From Bacillota bacterium (GTDB taxonomy: Bacteria > Bacillota > UBA4882 > UBA8346): DNA of 64,000 nt. Location of the stretch: NCBI GenBank assembly GCA_023392595.1, contig JAEVYU010000059.1:1-64000 (forward strand). Direction: 5' to 3'. The position numbers were made by a program, and so were the translations under genes. A model generated the notes under the pieces. The model had not been told where the DNA came from. It made no database searches and saw only the letters and a program-made list of their open reading frames with translations. Shown in pieces: positions 27,339 to 35,856 of this stretch; position 1 is the stretch's first letter, and each line of letters begins with the position of its first letter.

Positions 27339-28022
27339 TCAAAAAAGATAAGTTGCCCCTATCGTAAATCCTTTGGTTATATCAGCATAAGTATCAGCAT
27401 TATTATTACCATCTCCTAGGACAAAACCATCTATATGGTAACCAAAGGATAAACCTAACTGTTCTGAAAGAAATAAGGTATATTTCAATTTTGCTTGGAA
27501 AAGGGCTGAATCTTTGCCGGTGTCTCTGATATCGTTTAGTTTATAGTCGCTATCAATTGGGAAAAGAATCGACATATCAAGACCGGAATGTTCAAATCGC
27601 CAAAATGTCTCATAAGCCATGATAATACTGGTGACTTCTTCTTTGGTTGCAATATCTTTGGAGTTTATGGTGTAATTGCCGTATCCCGCCGAAATAACAA
27701 ATTGAAATGAATCAGTGGCAAAAATACTATAACCGGCCTTTAATAAAAGCGAATTCACATCGGTATCATGATAGGTGGCATGGACCGTTTCGTATTCTGC
27801 GCCGATTTTAAAACGATCCAACCAGTAATCAGCTCCGATATAGAATGGTCTGGCATCATGAGTCATACCATCAATGACGTTTGAGAGTGAAGGTGATTTC
27901 ATGACCAGTGAACCGTTCACTGAATAATCAACATACAATTGGCCGAAGTTATCGGCAAACGCATTGGTAGTAACTAGAAAGATGATGGCAATTAAAATGA
28001 TTAATCCTAAAAATTTCTTCAT
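27339..28022 (-). CDS. Outer-membrane beta-barrel protein
   Basis: A 227-residue protein with signal peptide MKKFLGLIILIAIIFLVTTNAFA and amphipathic strands throughout (FYIGADYWLDRFKIGAEYE, QFVISAGYGNYTI, LGLSFGYHIDGF), ending in GFTIGATYLF with a terminal Phe. It is less similar to the other two barrels but belongs to the same architectural class. Ribosome binding site GGAGG lies 10 bases before the start. It is the gene nearest the divergent radical SAM/polyketide cluster and may share its purpose. Confidence 0.72.
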   Translation of the reverse strand: MKKFLGLIILIAIIFLVTTNAFADNFGQLYVDYSVNGSLVMKSPSLSNVIDGMTHDARPFYIGADYWLDRFKIGAEYETVHATYHDTDVNSLLLKAGYSIFATDSFQFVISAGYGNYTINSKDIATKEEVTSIIMAYETFWRFEHSGLDMSILFPIDSDYKLNDIRDTGKDSALFQAKLKYTLFLSEQLGLSFGYHIDGFVLGDGNNNADTYADITKGFTIGATYLF

Positions 28023-28119
28023 AGATTTGATGCCTCCATAATAGTTTTTTTAAGTCATATATGAAAGAATTATATGGACTCGTAATGATAACAGATATAT
28101 TACGAATTACATTAGCTTG

Positions 28120-28229
28120 CTAACTATAACCGATTGCAATACTTGCATCGGTCCATCATCTACTTTATTACGAGGGGAAAATATATCATATCCGGCACTA
28201 AACTCTAAAGTGAAACCCTTATCGAGTAT
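28120..28229 (-). pseudogene. Remnant of a small outer-membrane barrel gene
   Basis: The minus strand reads ILDKGFTLEFSAGYDIF then SPRNKVDDG, which aligns with IFDNGFTLDLSGGYNVF and FPRDKVKDG near the end of the barrel at 24708-25205. After a frameshift the reading ASIAIGYS then stop matches the family ending (TIGYSW). Only the last ~35 codons survive. Confidence 0.7.
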
Positions 28230-28693
28230 TTTTTAAAATAAATAACATGGTTATAAAGATAAATCAGCTTGGTTCCAACTCAAGCCGCCTATTTATTCTC
28301 CCGTAGAGGCGCCAAGACGCAAAGTGCGAGATATTTTATTGATTTAAATCAATAGATAGCTGACAGCTCACTACATCCAAATAATCTGCTGAATTAATCT
28401 CATAATCAGAATAAATAATATCAAATACATAGTCATTCTAAAACCGAAGCTAAAATCTAGCCCTTTTAGTGACAATTCAGCATAATTAATACCAATTATT
28501 TCCATATTTGAAATACAATCATTAATAAATATTACAACGTTTTCTCATTGGTGTCAAATAAATAATTTTTAAAATTGTATAGAAAAATATTGAATTTTAA
28601 AATTGGTAGTACTATTATATAACCATAAATTATATCTAAATAATTTAATAGTCGTTAAATTTTTGTTCCAATTTAAGGAGAAAAATATAAAAA
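28230..28693 (+). promoter_or_regulatory. A+T-rich control region of the peptide/polyketide cluster
   Basis: About 460 bases without a gene. A candidate promoter TTGAAT (28590-28595), 17 bases, TATTAT (28613-28618) lies 76 bases before the first gene of the cluster. A short GC-rich island near 28300-28330 (GAGGCGCCAAGACGC) looks like part of a dispersed repeat. GGAG at 28677 is 13 bases from the ATG at 28694, a longer gap than usual. No clear operator palindrome was seen. Confidence 0.45.
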
Positions 28694-30040
28694 ATGAAAA
28701 GATCGAGATATATTTATCCGTTTGAAACGGATACTGAATATGTTCTTTACTCTTGGTTGGCAAATGATTATATTGCTTTCCCATTGAAAGAAAAGCAACG
28801 TGTAGTGACACTTTTGAACAATCCGGATGATGTAATAACAAATTATGATGTAGAGATTTACAAAAAACTTTTGGAAAAAAAAGCGCTTATATCTGATCAA
28901 TTTGATGAATTTGATTATTTGCTTATTTTGCATAATAAGGCGATTTATCGTAACGATTCTTTAGCCTTGACGATTATGCCTACATTGAATTGCAATTGCT
29001 GCTGCCCGTATTGTTATGAGGTTCACGATAACGAACGTCTGAGTACACAAGTTATCGAGAATATGAAACAATACATTACTCAAAATTTAGACGGATTACA
29101 TTATTTACATATTTCCTGGTTTGGAGGAGAACCGCTTTTAGAGATTGATACTATAAAAACATTCTCTGAGTTTTGTAGAAGAATATGTATCCAAAATAAT
29201 ATTACATTTACGGCCAATATTACGAGTAACGCAGTATTGTTAAATGAGGCGGTAGCTAAGATTTTAACTGAAAATGATGTCCGAAATTTTTGTGCTACTT
29301 TGGATGGTTCAAAGCGGATGCATGATCAAACAAGGATAACCAAGAAACAAGAAGATACATTTGATAAAATTGTTACCAATCTCATTAATTTTATAAAATT
29401 ATCTATGGAGAATAGAGTAATTTTGAGGATTCATGTCCATTCATTTGATGAAGATGAAATTGCTGGAATTATTGAATCGTTGAAATTATTTGGCAATTAT
29501 GCTTCAAGAGTTTCTGTTTATTTCCGTACCTTATTTTCATCATGCACCGATCGTTGGAAGGTTTCCGAGATCTCAGAACCGTCATCGGACTCATTATTAA
29601 CTAAAAACAATATCATTGCAGAATTAATTAGCAAATCCTTCAAGATGGGATTTGGAGTAGCAGAATTAGCAAAACGAAGTTTTTTTTATTGTGAAGCGGA
29701 GTTAGATAATTATTGGACGGTTAAGCCGGATGGCTCCTTGAGTAAATGTACAATAGCAGTTGAAAAAGAAAGAAGTTTGGCCAAGTTCACTGATAAGGGG
29801 TTAAAAATAGATATGGACCGTATGATACTTTGGAACGTCAAAAACACCACGAATCGGTTGACACGATGTAAAGGTTGTAATGTCTTTCCCTTTTGTTGGG
29901 GACTTTGTGCTTATTCCAATTATCAGAATCACGAAGAAAAAGATTTGAATATATTATGTGAGTCGATGAAAAACAGTAATATTATTGCTGAACAAATGTC
30001 GATTCGTAAAAATTTATATCAAACGATAGCAAGAGGTTAA
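28694..30040 (+). CDS. SPASM-type radical SAM peptide maturase
   Basis: A 448-residue radical SAM enzyme. The N-terminal ~85 residues resemble the PqqD-like peptide-binding part common in RiPP maturases. The SAM cluster motif CX3CX2C is present in LNCNCCCPYCYE (about residues 99-106), followed by SWFGGEPLL. The C-terminus carries a seven-Cys SPASM/twitch region (FYCEAE; SKCTIA; RCKGCNVFPFCWGLCAYS; ILCESM) for auxiliary Fe-S clusters. Such enzymes form C-S, C-C or C-O crosslinks or epimerise residues in a ribosomal peptide. It is followed after one base by a partner lacking the SAM motif, then by the candidate precursor. Confidence 0.85.
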   Translation: MKRSRYIYPFETDTEYVLYSWLANDYIAFPLKEKQRVVTLLNNPDDVITNYDVEIYKKLLEKKALISDQFDEFDYLLILHNKAIYRNDSLALTIMPTLNCNCCCPYCYEVHDNERLSTQVIENMKQYITQNLDGLHYLHISWFGGEPLLEIDTIKTFSEFCRRICIQNNITFTANITSNAVLLNEAVAKILTENDVRNFCATLDGSKRMHDQTRITKKQEDTFDKIVTNLINFIKLSMENRVILRIHVHSFDEDEIAGIIESLKLFGNYASRVSVYFRTLFSSCTDRWKVSEISEPSSDSLLTKNNIIAELISKSFKMGFGVAELAKRSFFYCEAELDNYWTVKPDGSLSKCTIAVEKERSLAKFTDKGLKIDMDRMILWNVKNTTNRLTRCKGCNVFPFCWGLCAYSNYQNHEEKDLNILCESMKNSNIIAEQMSIRKNLYQTIARG

Positions 30041-30041
30041 A

Positions 30042-31094
30042 ATGAGGGTTAGTAAAACCAGCTTTATTTATCACAAAGACAAGAAACATTATCTGGTCAA
30101 TTTTTTGTACGGCAGGATTGACGAGATTTCGGCTTCTTTAACAGATAGTATCATCCAACTTATTACTAAAAAGTCCTTCGAATTATCTGAGATAAATTTA
30201 AATGAATCTTTAATTCGGTATTTACAACAAAGAGGGTATTTTACTCCTTATTCGGAAACCGAAGAAATTCGGGAAAACAGGAAAAGGTTAAGCACAAAAT
30301 GGGAAAGGATCAAATTACAGTCTAAGACGGTATCCCTGCTTTTAAGTCATTGGATTGGTGATAATTGGTGTCATCTCGGGCATAAATTAGGCGAGGAGAA
30401 GAAGGAAAATTTGGGTACTAACAGGATAAATGAACTGCTAGAACAGGCTAGACTTGGGGAAGAACAAAAAATTGATTTATGGGTTGATGTCTTAAAATAT
30501 CAAACAGAATTAATTAAAATTATTGACTTAATTGATCAGAAATACAACTTAAATACAATTTGGACAATCGTTCGGGATCAAAAAGAAGAAAGTCGGATTA
30601 TTGATTGGGTTCAAAGTTTGCCCGGAAATATTACAGTATGTATTAGAAATATACAGAATACTGACCAAGATCTTATACCATATTCCAAGATCAATACTTT
30701 AAGCCCTCAAGTCATAGGGCATAATTATTTTTTATTAGAAAGGTTTAAAAAGATATTCGAGAAAGGCCAAGTGTTTTCTTGCCCCTTTATATATAACACT
30801 TATTTCATCAATCAAAATGGTGAAGCAAATTTTTGCATTGCTAAGGCTACAGGGAATAAAATATGTTCTTCCCGATTGAAACCGCTTGACATGGCAATCG
30901 GTAACTATGAGGAGGCTCAAGGAAAGACGGATTGCAATTATCAATTCATATGCAATGTAGAGTGTCGAGAAAGAAAAGGAGTATCTCTGACGAAGGCAGG
31001 GGGCTATACTTGTGCGCAAAAAGAGATTTACAATAAACTTTTGAACGGTGTTATTGATGAAATGATCAAAGAATCGAATGGCAAAGATAATTAA
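30042..31094 (+). CDS. SPASM-like partner protein lacking the radical SAM motif
   Basis: A 350-residue protein whose C-terminal ~110 residues contain seven cysteines in a SPASM-like pattern (FSCPF; NFCIA; KICSS; TDCNYQFICNVECRE; YTCAQK), while the position where CX3CX2C should lie (about residue 105) reads SHWIGDNWCHLGH, so it cannot bind the SAM cluster. The N-terminal ~80 residues look PqqD-like (YLVNFLYGRIDEI...LIRYLQQRGYF). It probably forms a complex with the upstream maturase and presents the peptide or an auxiliary cluster. Ribosome binding site AGAGG. Alternative: a degenerated second maturase. Confidence 0.65.
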   Translation: MRVSKTSFIYHKDKKHYLVNFLYGRIDEISASLTDSIIQLITKKSFELSEINLNESLIRYLQQRGYFTPYSETEEIRENRKRLSTKWERIKLQSKTVSLLLSHWIGDNWCHLGHKLGEEKKENLGTNRINELLEQARLGEEQKIDLWVDVLKYQTELIKIIDLIDQKYNLNTIWTIVRDQKEESRIIDWVQSLPGNITVCIRNIQNTDQDLIPYSKINTLSPQVIGHNYFLLERFKKIFEKGQVFSCPFIYNTYFINQNGEANFCIAKATGNKICSSRLKPLDMAIGNYEEAQGKTDCNYQFICNVECRERKGVSLTKAGGYTCAQKEIYNKLLNGVIDEMIKESNGKDN

Positions 31095-31137
31095 GTTTGA
31101 GTGAGAAGAAAATCCAATTGGGAAAGGAGGGAAACCG

Positions 31138-31284
31138 ATGAAAAAATTAGGAGTAAATGAAATTAATAAAATGGACAACTTAGAAACCAACCTTCAAGAC
31201 GACAATGATATGTTTGAGATTGTTGATATCGAAGAAAAGTTAGATTTTGCAGTTTCCAATAATCACAAGTGCTCTGTTTTTTAA
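31138..31284 (+). CDS. Candidate RiPP precursor peptide, 48 residues
   Basis: A short gene with a near-perfect ribosome binding site (AAAGGAGG seven bases before ATG), located between the maturase pair and the RRE-bearing enzymes. The peptide begins MKKLGVNEINKMDNLE, has an acidic leader-like middle (DDNDMFEIVDIEEKLDF, residues 21-37) and ends AVSNNHKCSVF. The tail (about residues 39-48) contains one Lys, one Cys and one His and is the likely core. Leader length and acidity fit recognition by PqqD-like domains, several of which are encoded around it. No paralogous copy is seen in the window. Confidence 0.75.
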   Translation: MKKLGVNEINKMDNLETNLQDDNDMFEIVDIEEKLDFAVSNNHKCSVF

Positions 31285-31401
31285 GAATTAGTAAACTTTT
31301 TTATTTGTGAATTCACTTTAAATTCTTCTCACTCATTTGTTTTTAATGAAATACTAACAAGTAGATTTAATTTACAAAGAAATTAGTCGATGGAGCTAAA
31401 A

Positions 31402-32649
31402 ATGTTTTTTGCGATTAAATATATGATATACAATTTAGTTTTTTGTGTTTTCCTTTTTTACGAGTTTATAAAGCTTTCATTAGAGAAAATGCTTTTTGTA
31501 AATAGGGGAACTAATGTTTTTATTAATGATGTTCTCAAAAAAATATTATTTTGGCATCTTTTTGGGAGTCAAGGCTCGGCAAAAGCAATATATCAGACAA
31601 TATTTACAGGAGTGTCGTTAAAATTAAGTAGGTTACATCGAGTCCTATTTTTAAAGGAATCTTACAGCATGACCTTATCGAATAAACCGGCCCTAGTGTC
31701 ATTTGAAAAATTAGTTTTTTTGGGTTTTCATGAAACGGGTATCTGGGGAAGATTACCGCACCTATTGGAAGAGCTCGGTTTGGACGCTATCTGCATAGTT
31801 GGAGGAACCAACGGTATTAATACTGCATTTGAGTACTTAATAAAAGGGACTGCAATCCGGGTTAAGAATAATGAGTATAAGATTAATGGCAAGAAATTTT
31901 TTATATGTAATAGCGATGATGGAATAGTTTCCGCTATTCAAATTATGGGCTTTTTAAAACAAAATATCCCGGTCTTTATCCATTGCGATGAATTTACTTT
32001 TTCCGATGAAATCCGACGTAATCTATACCTTGATTCGGAAAAGCAAAAGTTGCAGCGAAACTTTTTTGAATATGAGTATAAGGGAAAAAGAATAGCTTTG
32101 ATGTCGTCTTCCATATTACATATTTTACGAGGATCTGGTGCTATTGGATTACCAGTTTATGTTCATCGACTCAAAGACGGGAGAGATAAAATCGTTTTTG
32201 GAGATTTGATTTCGATATCCAAGGAAAAAGACATCAATAAATATGGTGAGGAAATCACTAAACGATTGTTTGATTTTATGATTATTAATGTATTGAATAA
32301 TTATTGGGCCTGGACTGGAGCACAATATTTCAGCGAGTATATTTCGATCATGTGGAAAATCCAAAAGCCGCATCAATTAGACCAGGCTATTCAAATTGAA
32401 GGCAAATATAAAGTTGGACAGCTGACGTTTCTCATTGGATATAATCGATATTTTATGCTCATTAATTCTTATCCACTAAGTTTCATTAAAATTGACAAAA
32501 TAACTAAAAAGATTTTTTTAGCTTTAAAAAACCAAGGGCAAATTTCGAAAAAGCTCAAGGATAGGTTGCCTAAAGAGAAAACCCGATCTATCCTTACAAA
32601 GCTGTATCAAACAGGAGTTATTGCTTATGATAAATCAATTATGGACTGA
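31402..32649 (+). CDS. LpxL-like acyltransferase fused to a PqqD-like domain
   Basis: A 415-residue protein. It has an N-terminal membrane helix (about residues 5-28), then a region resembling the lysophospholipid/lipid A acyltransferase (LpxL/HtrB) fold: FLGFHETGIWGRL with His110, CIVGG, RGSGAIGLPVYVHRLKDG, and a Trp-rich NNYWAWTGAQY near residue 300. The usual HX4(D/E) motif is not exact (Trp where the acid is expected), so activity is not certain. The last ~70 residues read like a winged-helix PqqD/RRE domain (FLIGYNRYFMLINSY...ILTKLYQTGVIAYDK). Such a fusion would bring a leader peptide to an acyl-transfer site. Start set at 31402 behind GGAG. It overlaps the next gene by 23 bases. Confidence 0.55.
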   Translation: MFFAIKYMIYNLVFCVFLFYEFIKLSLEKMLFVNRGTNVFINDVLKKILFWHLFGSQGSAKAIYQTIFTGVSLKLSRLHRVLFLKESYSMTLSNKPALVSFEKLVFLGFHETGIWGRLPHLLEELGLDAICIVGGTNGINTAFEYLIKGTAIRVKNNEYKINGKKFFICNSDDGIVSAIQIMGFLKQNIPVFIHCDEFTFSDEIRRNLYLDSEKQKLQRNFFEYEYKGKRIALMSSSILHILRGSGAIGLPVYVHRLKDGRDKIVFGDLISISKEKDINKYGEEITKRLFDFMIINVLNNYWAWTGAQYFSEYISIMWKIQKPHQLDQAIQIEGKYKVGQLTFLIGYNRYFMLINSYPLSFIKIDKITKKIFLALKNQGQISKKLKDRLPKEKTRSILTKLYQTGVIAYDKSIMD

Positions 32650-33931
32650 AACGATCTATCTTAATCCTTTTAAACTGAAAACCTTGGATAATAGTTCCGC
32701 AGAAGCGAGATACCGATTGGTTTCCTTGTCTTGCGATATCGAGATTTCTCAAGGAGTTAAGGATTTGATTGAGTTTATCGGCAAGCATCAAGGACGGACT
32801 GTTCAAAAGATTGCCGAACAATATCAGCAAGAAAAAGGATACCATATTGAATTGACTGGGGTTATTAATAATTTATGGGAAAAAGGGATCTTTTGTAACC
32901 ACGAAGCACAAATCTCTCAAAAATCTTTTGAAAGTTTGTCGCTCTACCGCAATCAAACCAAAACTCTGTGGCTAAAAAAAAGATTAATTGATACGGATAG
33001 GTTCAGTGGCTTCTTTAAATTGTTTTCGTTTACTTTTACGAAGCAGTTTTTAATACCAGCAACTTTATTATGTCTAATAATGAATATCTTTTTTTTGTGG
33101 CAAATTTTTTTCTTTCCTTTTACCAAAAAAGTTGCATATTCTAGTAACTTTGATTATATATATATAATTTTTATTCTTTTTCTAATGACTTTGATTCATG
33201 AATTCGGCCATATTATTGCTTGTAAGAAATTTGATGTTCCGACTCCAGGAGGGATCGGTATTGGTATCTACTATTACATGCTGGTTGGCTATAGTGATGT
33301 TCATGAGTCCTGGGATTTATCTCGCACCCAAAGAATGTTGGTATCCGCCGGGGGATTTTATTGGCAAATACTTTTTGCCATTCCCTTATATCTTATTTTT
33401 TTTTATTCCCGTTCCGCTATGTTTCGTGATTACTTGATAATTTTTAATTTATCATTTTTTGGGGTTCTAAATCCATTTTTAAAAATGGATGGTTACTGGT
33501 TTTTATCTGATGCGTTGGGAGTTCCTAATTTGCACAGTCGGCTCAAGGCTTATTTTTCTAAGTGTTTATGGCCTAGGATGAAGGGAAAGGCACCTGCTAC
33601 CAGTCCGTTTAAAAGCTATCCTTTGAAAGTGCAAAGGATGCTGTTTATATATATTTTAGGTTTCTTATTATTCATGATTATTTTTATTTTTGCGTTTGCT
33701 GTTTCATTTAGTAATATTGCAATCCATTTCAATAAAGAAATAATCCTACCAGTTAATGTTTTGAAGCAATGGAGCTTGAATGGAGAAAATCAATGCATCA
33801 ATGCTGTGAATGTTTTAGTACGTAATAATCTCATTTTAGTTGGCGGTCTGGTGATAGTGATTCAATTATTAGCCAGATTAATCAAGTCAATCATCAAGGT
33901 ATGCCGAAAAAAGGCCGGGCTTGATTCGTAA
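32627..33931 (+). CDS. M50-family membrane metalloprotease with N-terminal PqqD-like domain
   Basis: A 434-residue integral membrane protein. Residues 25-90 look like a PqqD/RRE winged helix (RYRLVSLSCDIEIS...VINNLWEKGIF). Site-2-protease zinc motif HEFGH begins at His191, and the third ligand lies in NPFLKMDGYW. Six or so hydrophobic segments surround these. M50 proteins with the same motifs accompany epipeptide-type (YydF) and other RiPP loci, where they act in peptide processing or export. The most likely role is removal of the leader in the membrane. ATG at 32627 behind AGGAG, within the end of the acyltransferase gene. Confidence 0.75.
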   Translation: MINQLWTETIYLNPFKLKTLDNSSAEARYRLVSLSCDIEISQGVKDLIEFIGKHQGRTVQKIAEQYQQEKGYHIELTGVINNLWEKGIFCNHEAQISQKSFESLSLYRNQTKTLWLKKRLIDTDRFSGFFKLFSFTFTKQFLIPATLLCLIMNIFFLWQIFFFPFTKKVAYSSNFDYIYIIFILFLMTLIHEFGHIIACKKFDVPTPGGIGIGIYYYMLVGYSDVHESWDLSRTQRMLVSAGGFYWQILFAIPLYLIFFYSRSAMFRDYLIIFNLSFFGVLNPFLKMDGYWFLSDALGVPNLHSRLKAYFSKCLWPRMKGKAPATSPFKSYPLKVQRMLFIYILGFLLFMIIFIFAFAVSFSNIAIHFNKEIILPVNVLKQWSLNGENQCINAVNVLVRNNLILVGGLVIVIQLLARLIKSIIKVCRKKAGLDS

Positions 33932-33962
33932 ATTAACGACAGCTTTTGAGGGTTCATTGAAT

Positions 33963-34844
33963 ATGAATAAGCGGATTTTGATGTTTCCCGGCATCGGGTA
34001 CACTTTCAGCCAATCGCAGTTAGAAAATTTGGCCAAAACAGCTTGTATTCAGGAATTACGGGATGAAGCGACGACCATCTTAGGATATGATCCTTGGGTT
34101 TACTGGGAAGAAACTCCGGAATGCTCATCTGATCATAGACTGGCTGAACAAATTATTAATCTATTGGTTAGTTTAGGGTATTACCGACAAATTATAGTAA
34201 GAAATACACAATTTAATTCAGTTATTGGTCATAGTTGCGGTTTGTATACAGCATTGGTTGTTGCCAAAGCGCTCACACTTTCACAGGCATTATTTTTGAT
34301 TCAAAAAGCCCACCGGGCCATCATTACTGTTTCCGGTGGGATGCTTTCAGTTTTCGGGTATTCGGAGCAAGAAATCATTACAATCATTGCTAACCATGGG
34401 TTGGAGAATGATGTTTGGCTAGCCGTTCAAAATAACAATCTCCAGCATATCCTAGCGGGAACAGTTGAAGGGTTGAATAGATTAAATCAATATTTCAATA
34501 TAAATTCGACCTTTGGGGGCAAATATCTCTCTATAAGTAATCCAATTCATTGCCCCTTATTAAAGCCGGTGATTAGTGATTTTATTGAATCAATTGATTT
34601 AATGGATATTAATCCCCCGGAAGTAGCTATTTTTGAGCCGGTTCAGTTAAAGTTTATCACCGATGAATCAGAAGTGAGGGCTGCATTAAATGTCTTGTTA
34701 GTTGGCCAAATCCGCTGGTATGAAAGTGTTTTATTTTTGATAAGTCAAGGGTATTTTAATTTTATTGAAGTCGGCGCGAGTAATAATTTAAGTAAAATTA
34801 CCCGTTGGATCAGCCGCGAATTAGTTATTGAAGGAATTCATTAA
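33963..34844 (+). CDS. Malonyl-CoA:ACP acyltransferase-like protein (FabD/AT family)
   Basis: A 293-residue AT-type protein. The N-terminal Gln loop is altered (LMFPGIGYTFS rather than FPGQG), but the nucleophile elbow VIGHSCGLYTAL, the Arg in QKAHRAI and the His in ISNPIHCPLL are in the right order. It should load extender units onto the ACP encoded two genes downstream. Loss of the canonical GQG suggests an unusual substrate or reduced activity. ATG at 33963 with GAGG 11 bases upstream; the longer frame starts inside the M50 gene. Followed after two bases by the ketoreductase gene. Confidence 0.8.
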   Translation: MNKRILMFPGIGYTFSQSQLENLAKTACIQELRDEATTILGYDPWVYWEETPECSSDHRLAEQIINLLVSLGYYRQIIVRNTQFNSVIGHSCGLYTALVVAKALTLSQALFLIQKAHRAIITVSGGMLSVFGYSEQEIITIIANHGLENDVWLAVQNNNLQHILAGTVEGLNRLNQYFNINSTFGGKYLSISNPIHCPLLKPVISDFIESIDLMDINPPEVAIFEPVQLKFITDESEVRAALNVLLVGQIRWYESVLFLISQGYFNFIEVGASNNLSKITRWISRELVIEGIH

Positions 34845-34846
34845 AC

Positions 34847-35578
34847 ATGGGAAGAGTCGGAATTGTAACCGGAGGAACCAAAGGAATCGGACGAGCAATC
34901 ACCCTATCACTGGCCGAAGAAGGGGATAAACTCTTTTTACTTTACCATCATGATCATCAAGCTGCAAATGCAACATTAAAGGAAATAGCTATCTATTCCC
35001 CCCAATCGCAAGTTGCGGCTTGCGACGTTGGTGATAAAACAATGGTTGAAAATTGTCTATCCAAAATTCTGGGAGAAATTGAAAGTATCGACTATTTGGT
35101 CAATAGTGCCGGAATTAATCGGGATGGCTATTTTGCTTTGATGACAACGCAGGATTGGGCGGATGTTATCAATATTGATTTAAATGGTGCGTTTTATTGT
35201 ACCCAAATTGTAGCTCGGCGTATGATCGCCCAAAAGCAAGGTTCGATAATAAATCTTTCTTCGATTAGCGCTTTTCATGCTCCTCAGGGACAAACCAATT
35301 ATGCCGCTGCTAAGGGAGGATTAAATAGTTTTACCAAAGTATTGGCTAAGGAACTGGCACGTTATAATATTCGCGTTAATGCTGTTGCTCCAGGATTTAT
35401 CGAAACGGATATGATCAAGAAAGCTAACCCCAAAATTATCCAACAGTGGATACAGTCCATACCGTTTAAGAAATTTGGAAAACCGGAAGAAGTTGCAGAA
35501 CTAGTCAAGTTTTTATTAAGCGATAAAGCATCCTACATAACAGGTCAAATCATTAATATCGATGGAGGTTTAACATGA
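34847..35578 (+). CDS. 3-oxoacyl-ACP reductase (FabG family)
   Basis: A 243-residue short-chain dehydrogenase: NADP-binding TGGTKGIGRAI, NSAGINRDG, catalytic Ser in NLSSISAF, YAAAKGG with the Tyr and Lys, and the C-terminal ITGQIINIDGG. It reduces beta-keto groups on ACP-bound chains. Being cotranscribed with a dedicated KS pair and ACP marks it as a pathway ketoreductase rather than the housekeeping FabG. Stop overlaps the ACP start (ATGA). Confidence 0.9.
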   Translation: MGRVGIVTGGTKGIGRAITLSLAEEGDKLFLLYHHDHQAANATLKEIAIYSPQSQVAACDVGDKTMVENCLSKILGEIESIDYLVNSAGINRDGYFALMTTQDWADVINIDLNGAFYCTQIVARRMIAQKQGSIINLSSISAFHAPQGQTNYAAAKGGLNSFTKVLAKELARYNIRVNAVAPGFIETDMIKKANPKIIQQWIQSIPFKKFGKPEEVAELVKFLLSDKASYITGQIINIDGGLT

Positions 35579-35856
35579 GTAGCGTATTAGTTTCTGAAGA
35601 ATTAATTAAAGAAGTAAAAGAAGTATTAATCAAATCTTTACGTTTGGAACTTTCAGCCGAACGAATTGGTAACGATGAACCATTATTTGTCGAAGGTTTG
35701 GGTTTGGACTCTGTCGATGCAATTGAGATTGTGGTAGGATTAGAAAATCATTTTAATATCCAATTAAGAAATGATCAATTTACTAGAGATGATTTTCAAT
35801 CGGTATCTTCGCTAGCAAATCTGGTTCAGCGTCTTCGTACCCAACAAAATGTTTGA
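35575..35856 (+). CDS. Acyl carrier protein
   Basis: A 93-residue ACP with the phosphopantetheine site GLGLDSVDAIEIV (Ser at about residue 44), acidic helices around it, and a C-terminal helix rich in Gln/Arg. It overlaps both neighbours by a few bases and would tether the growing chain for the AT, KS/CLF, KR and DH encoded around it. Confidence 0.9.
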   Translation: MSSVLVSEELIKEVKEVLIKSLRLELSAERIGNDEPLFVEGLGLDSVDAIEIVVGLENHFNIQLRNDQFTRDDFQSVSSLANLVQRLRTQQNV

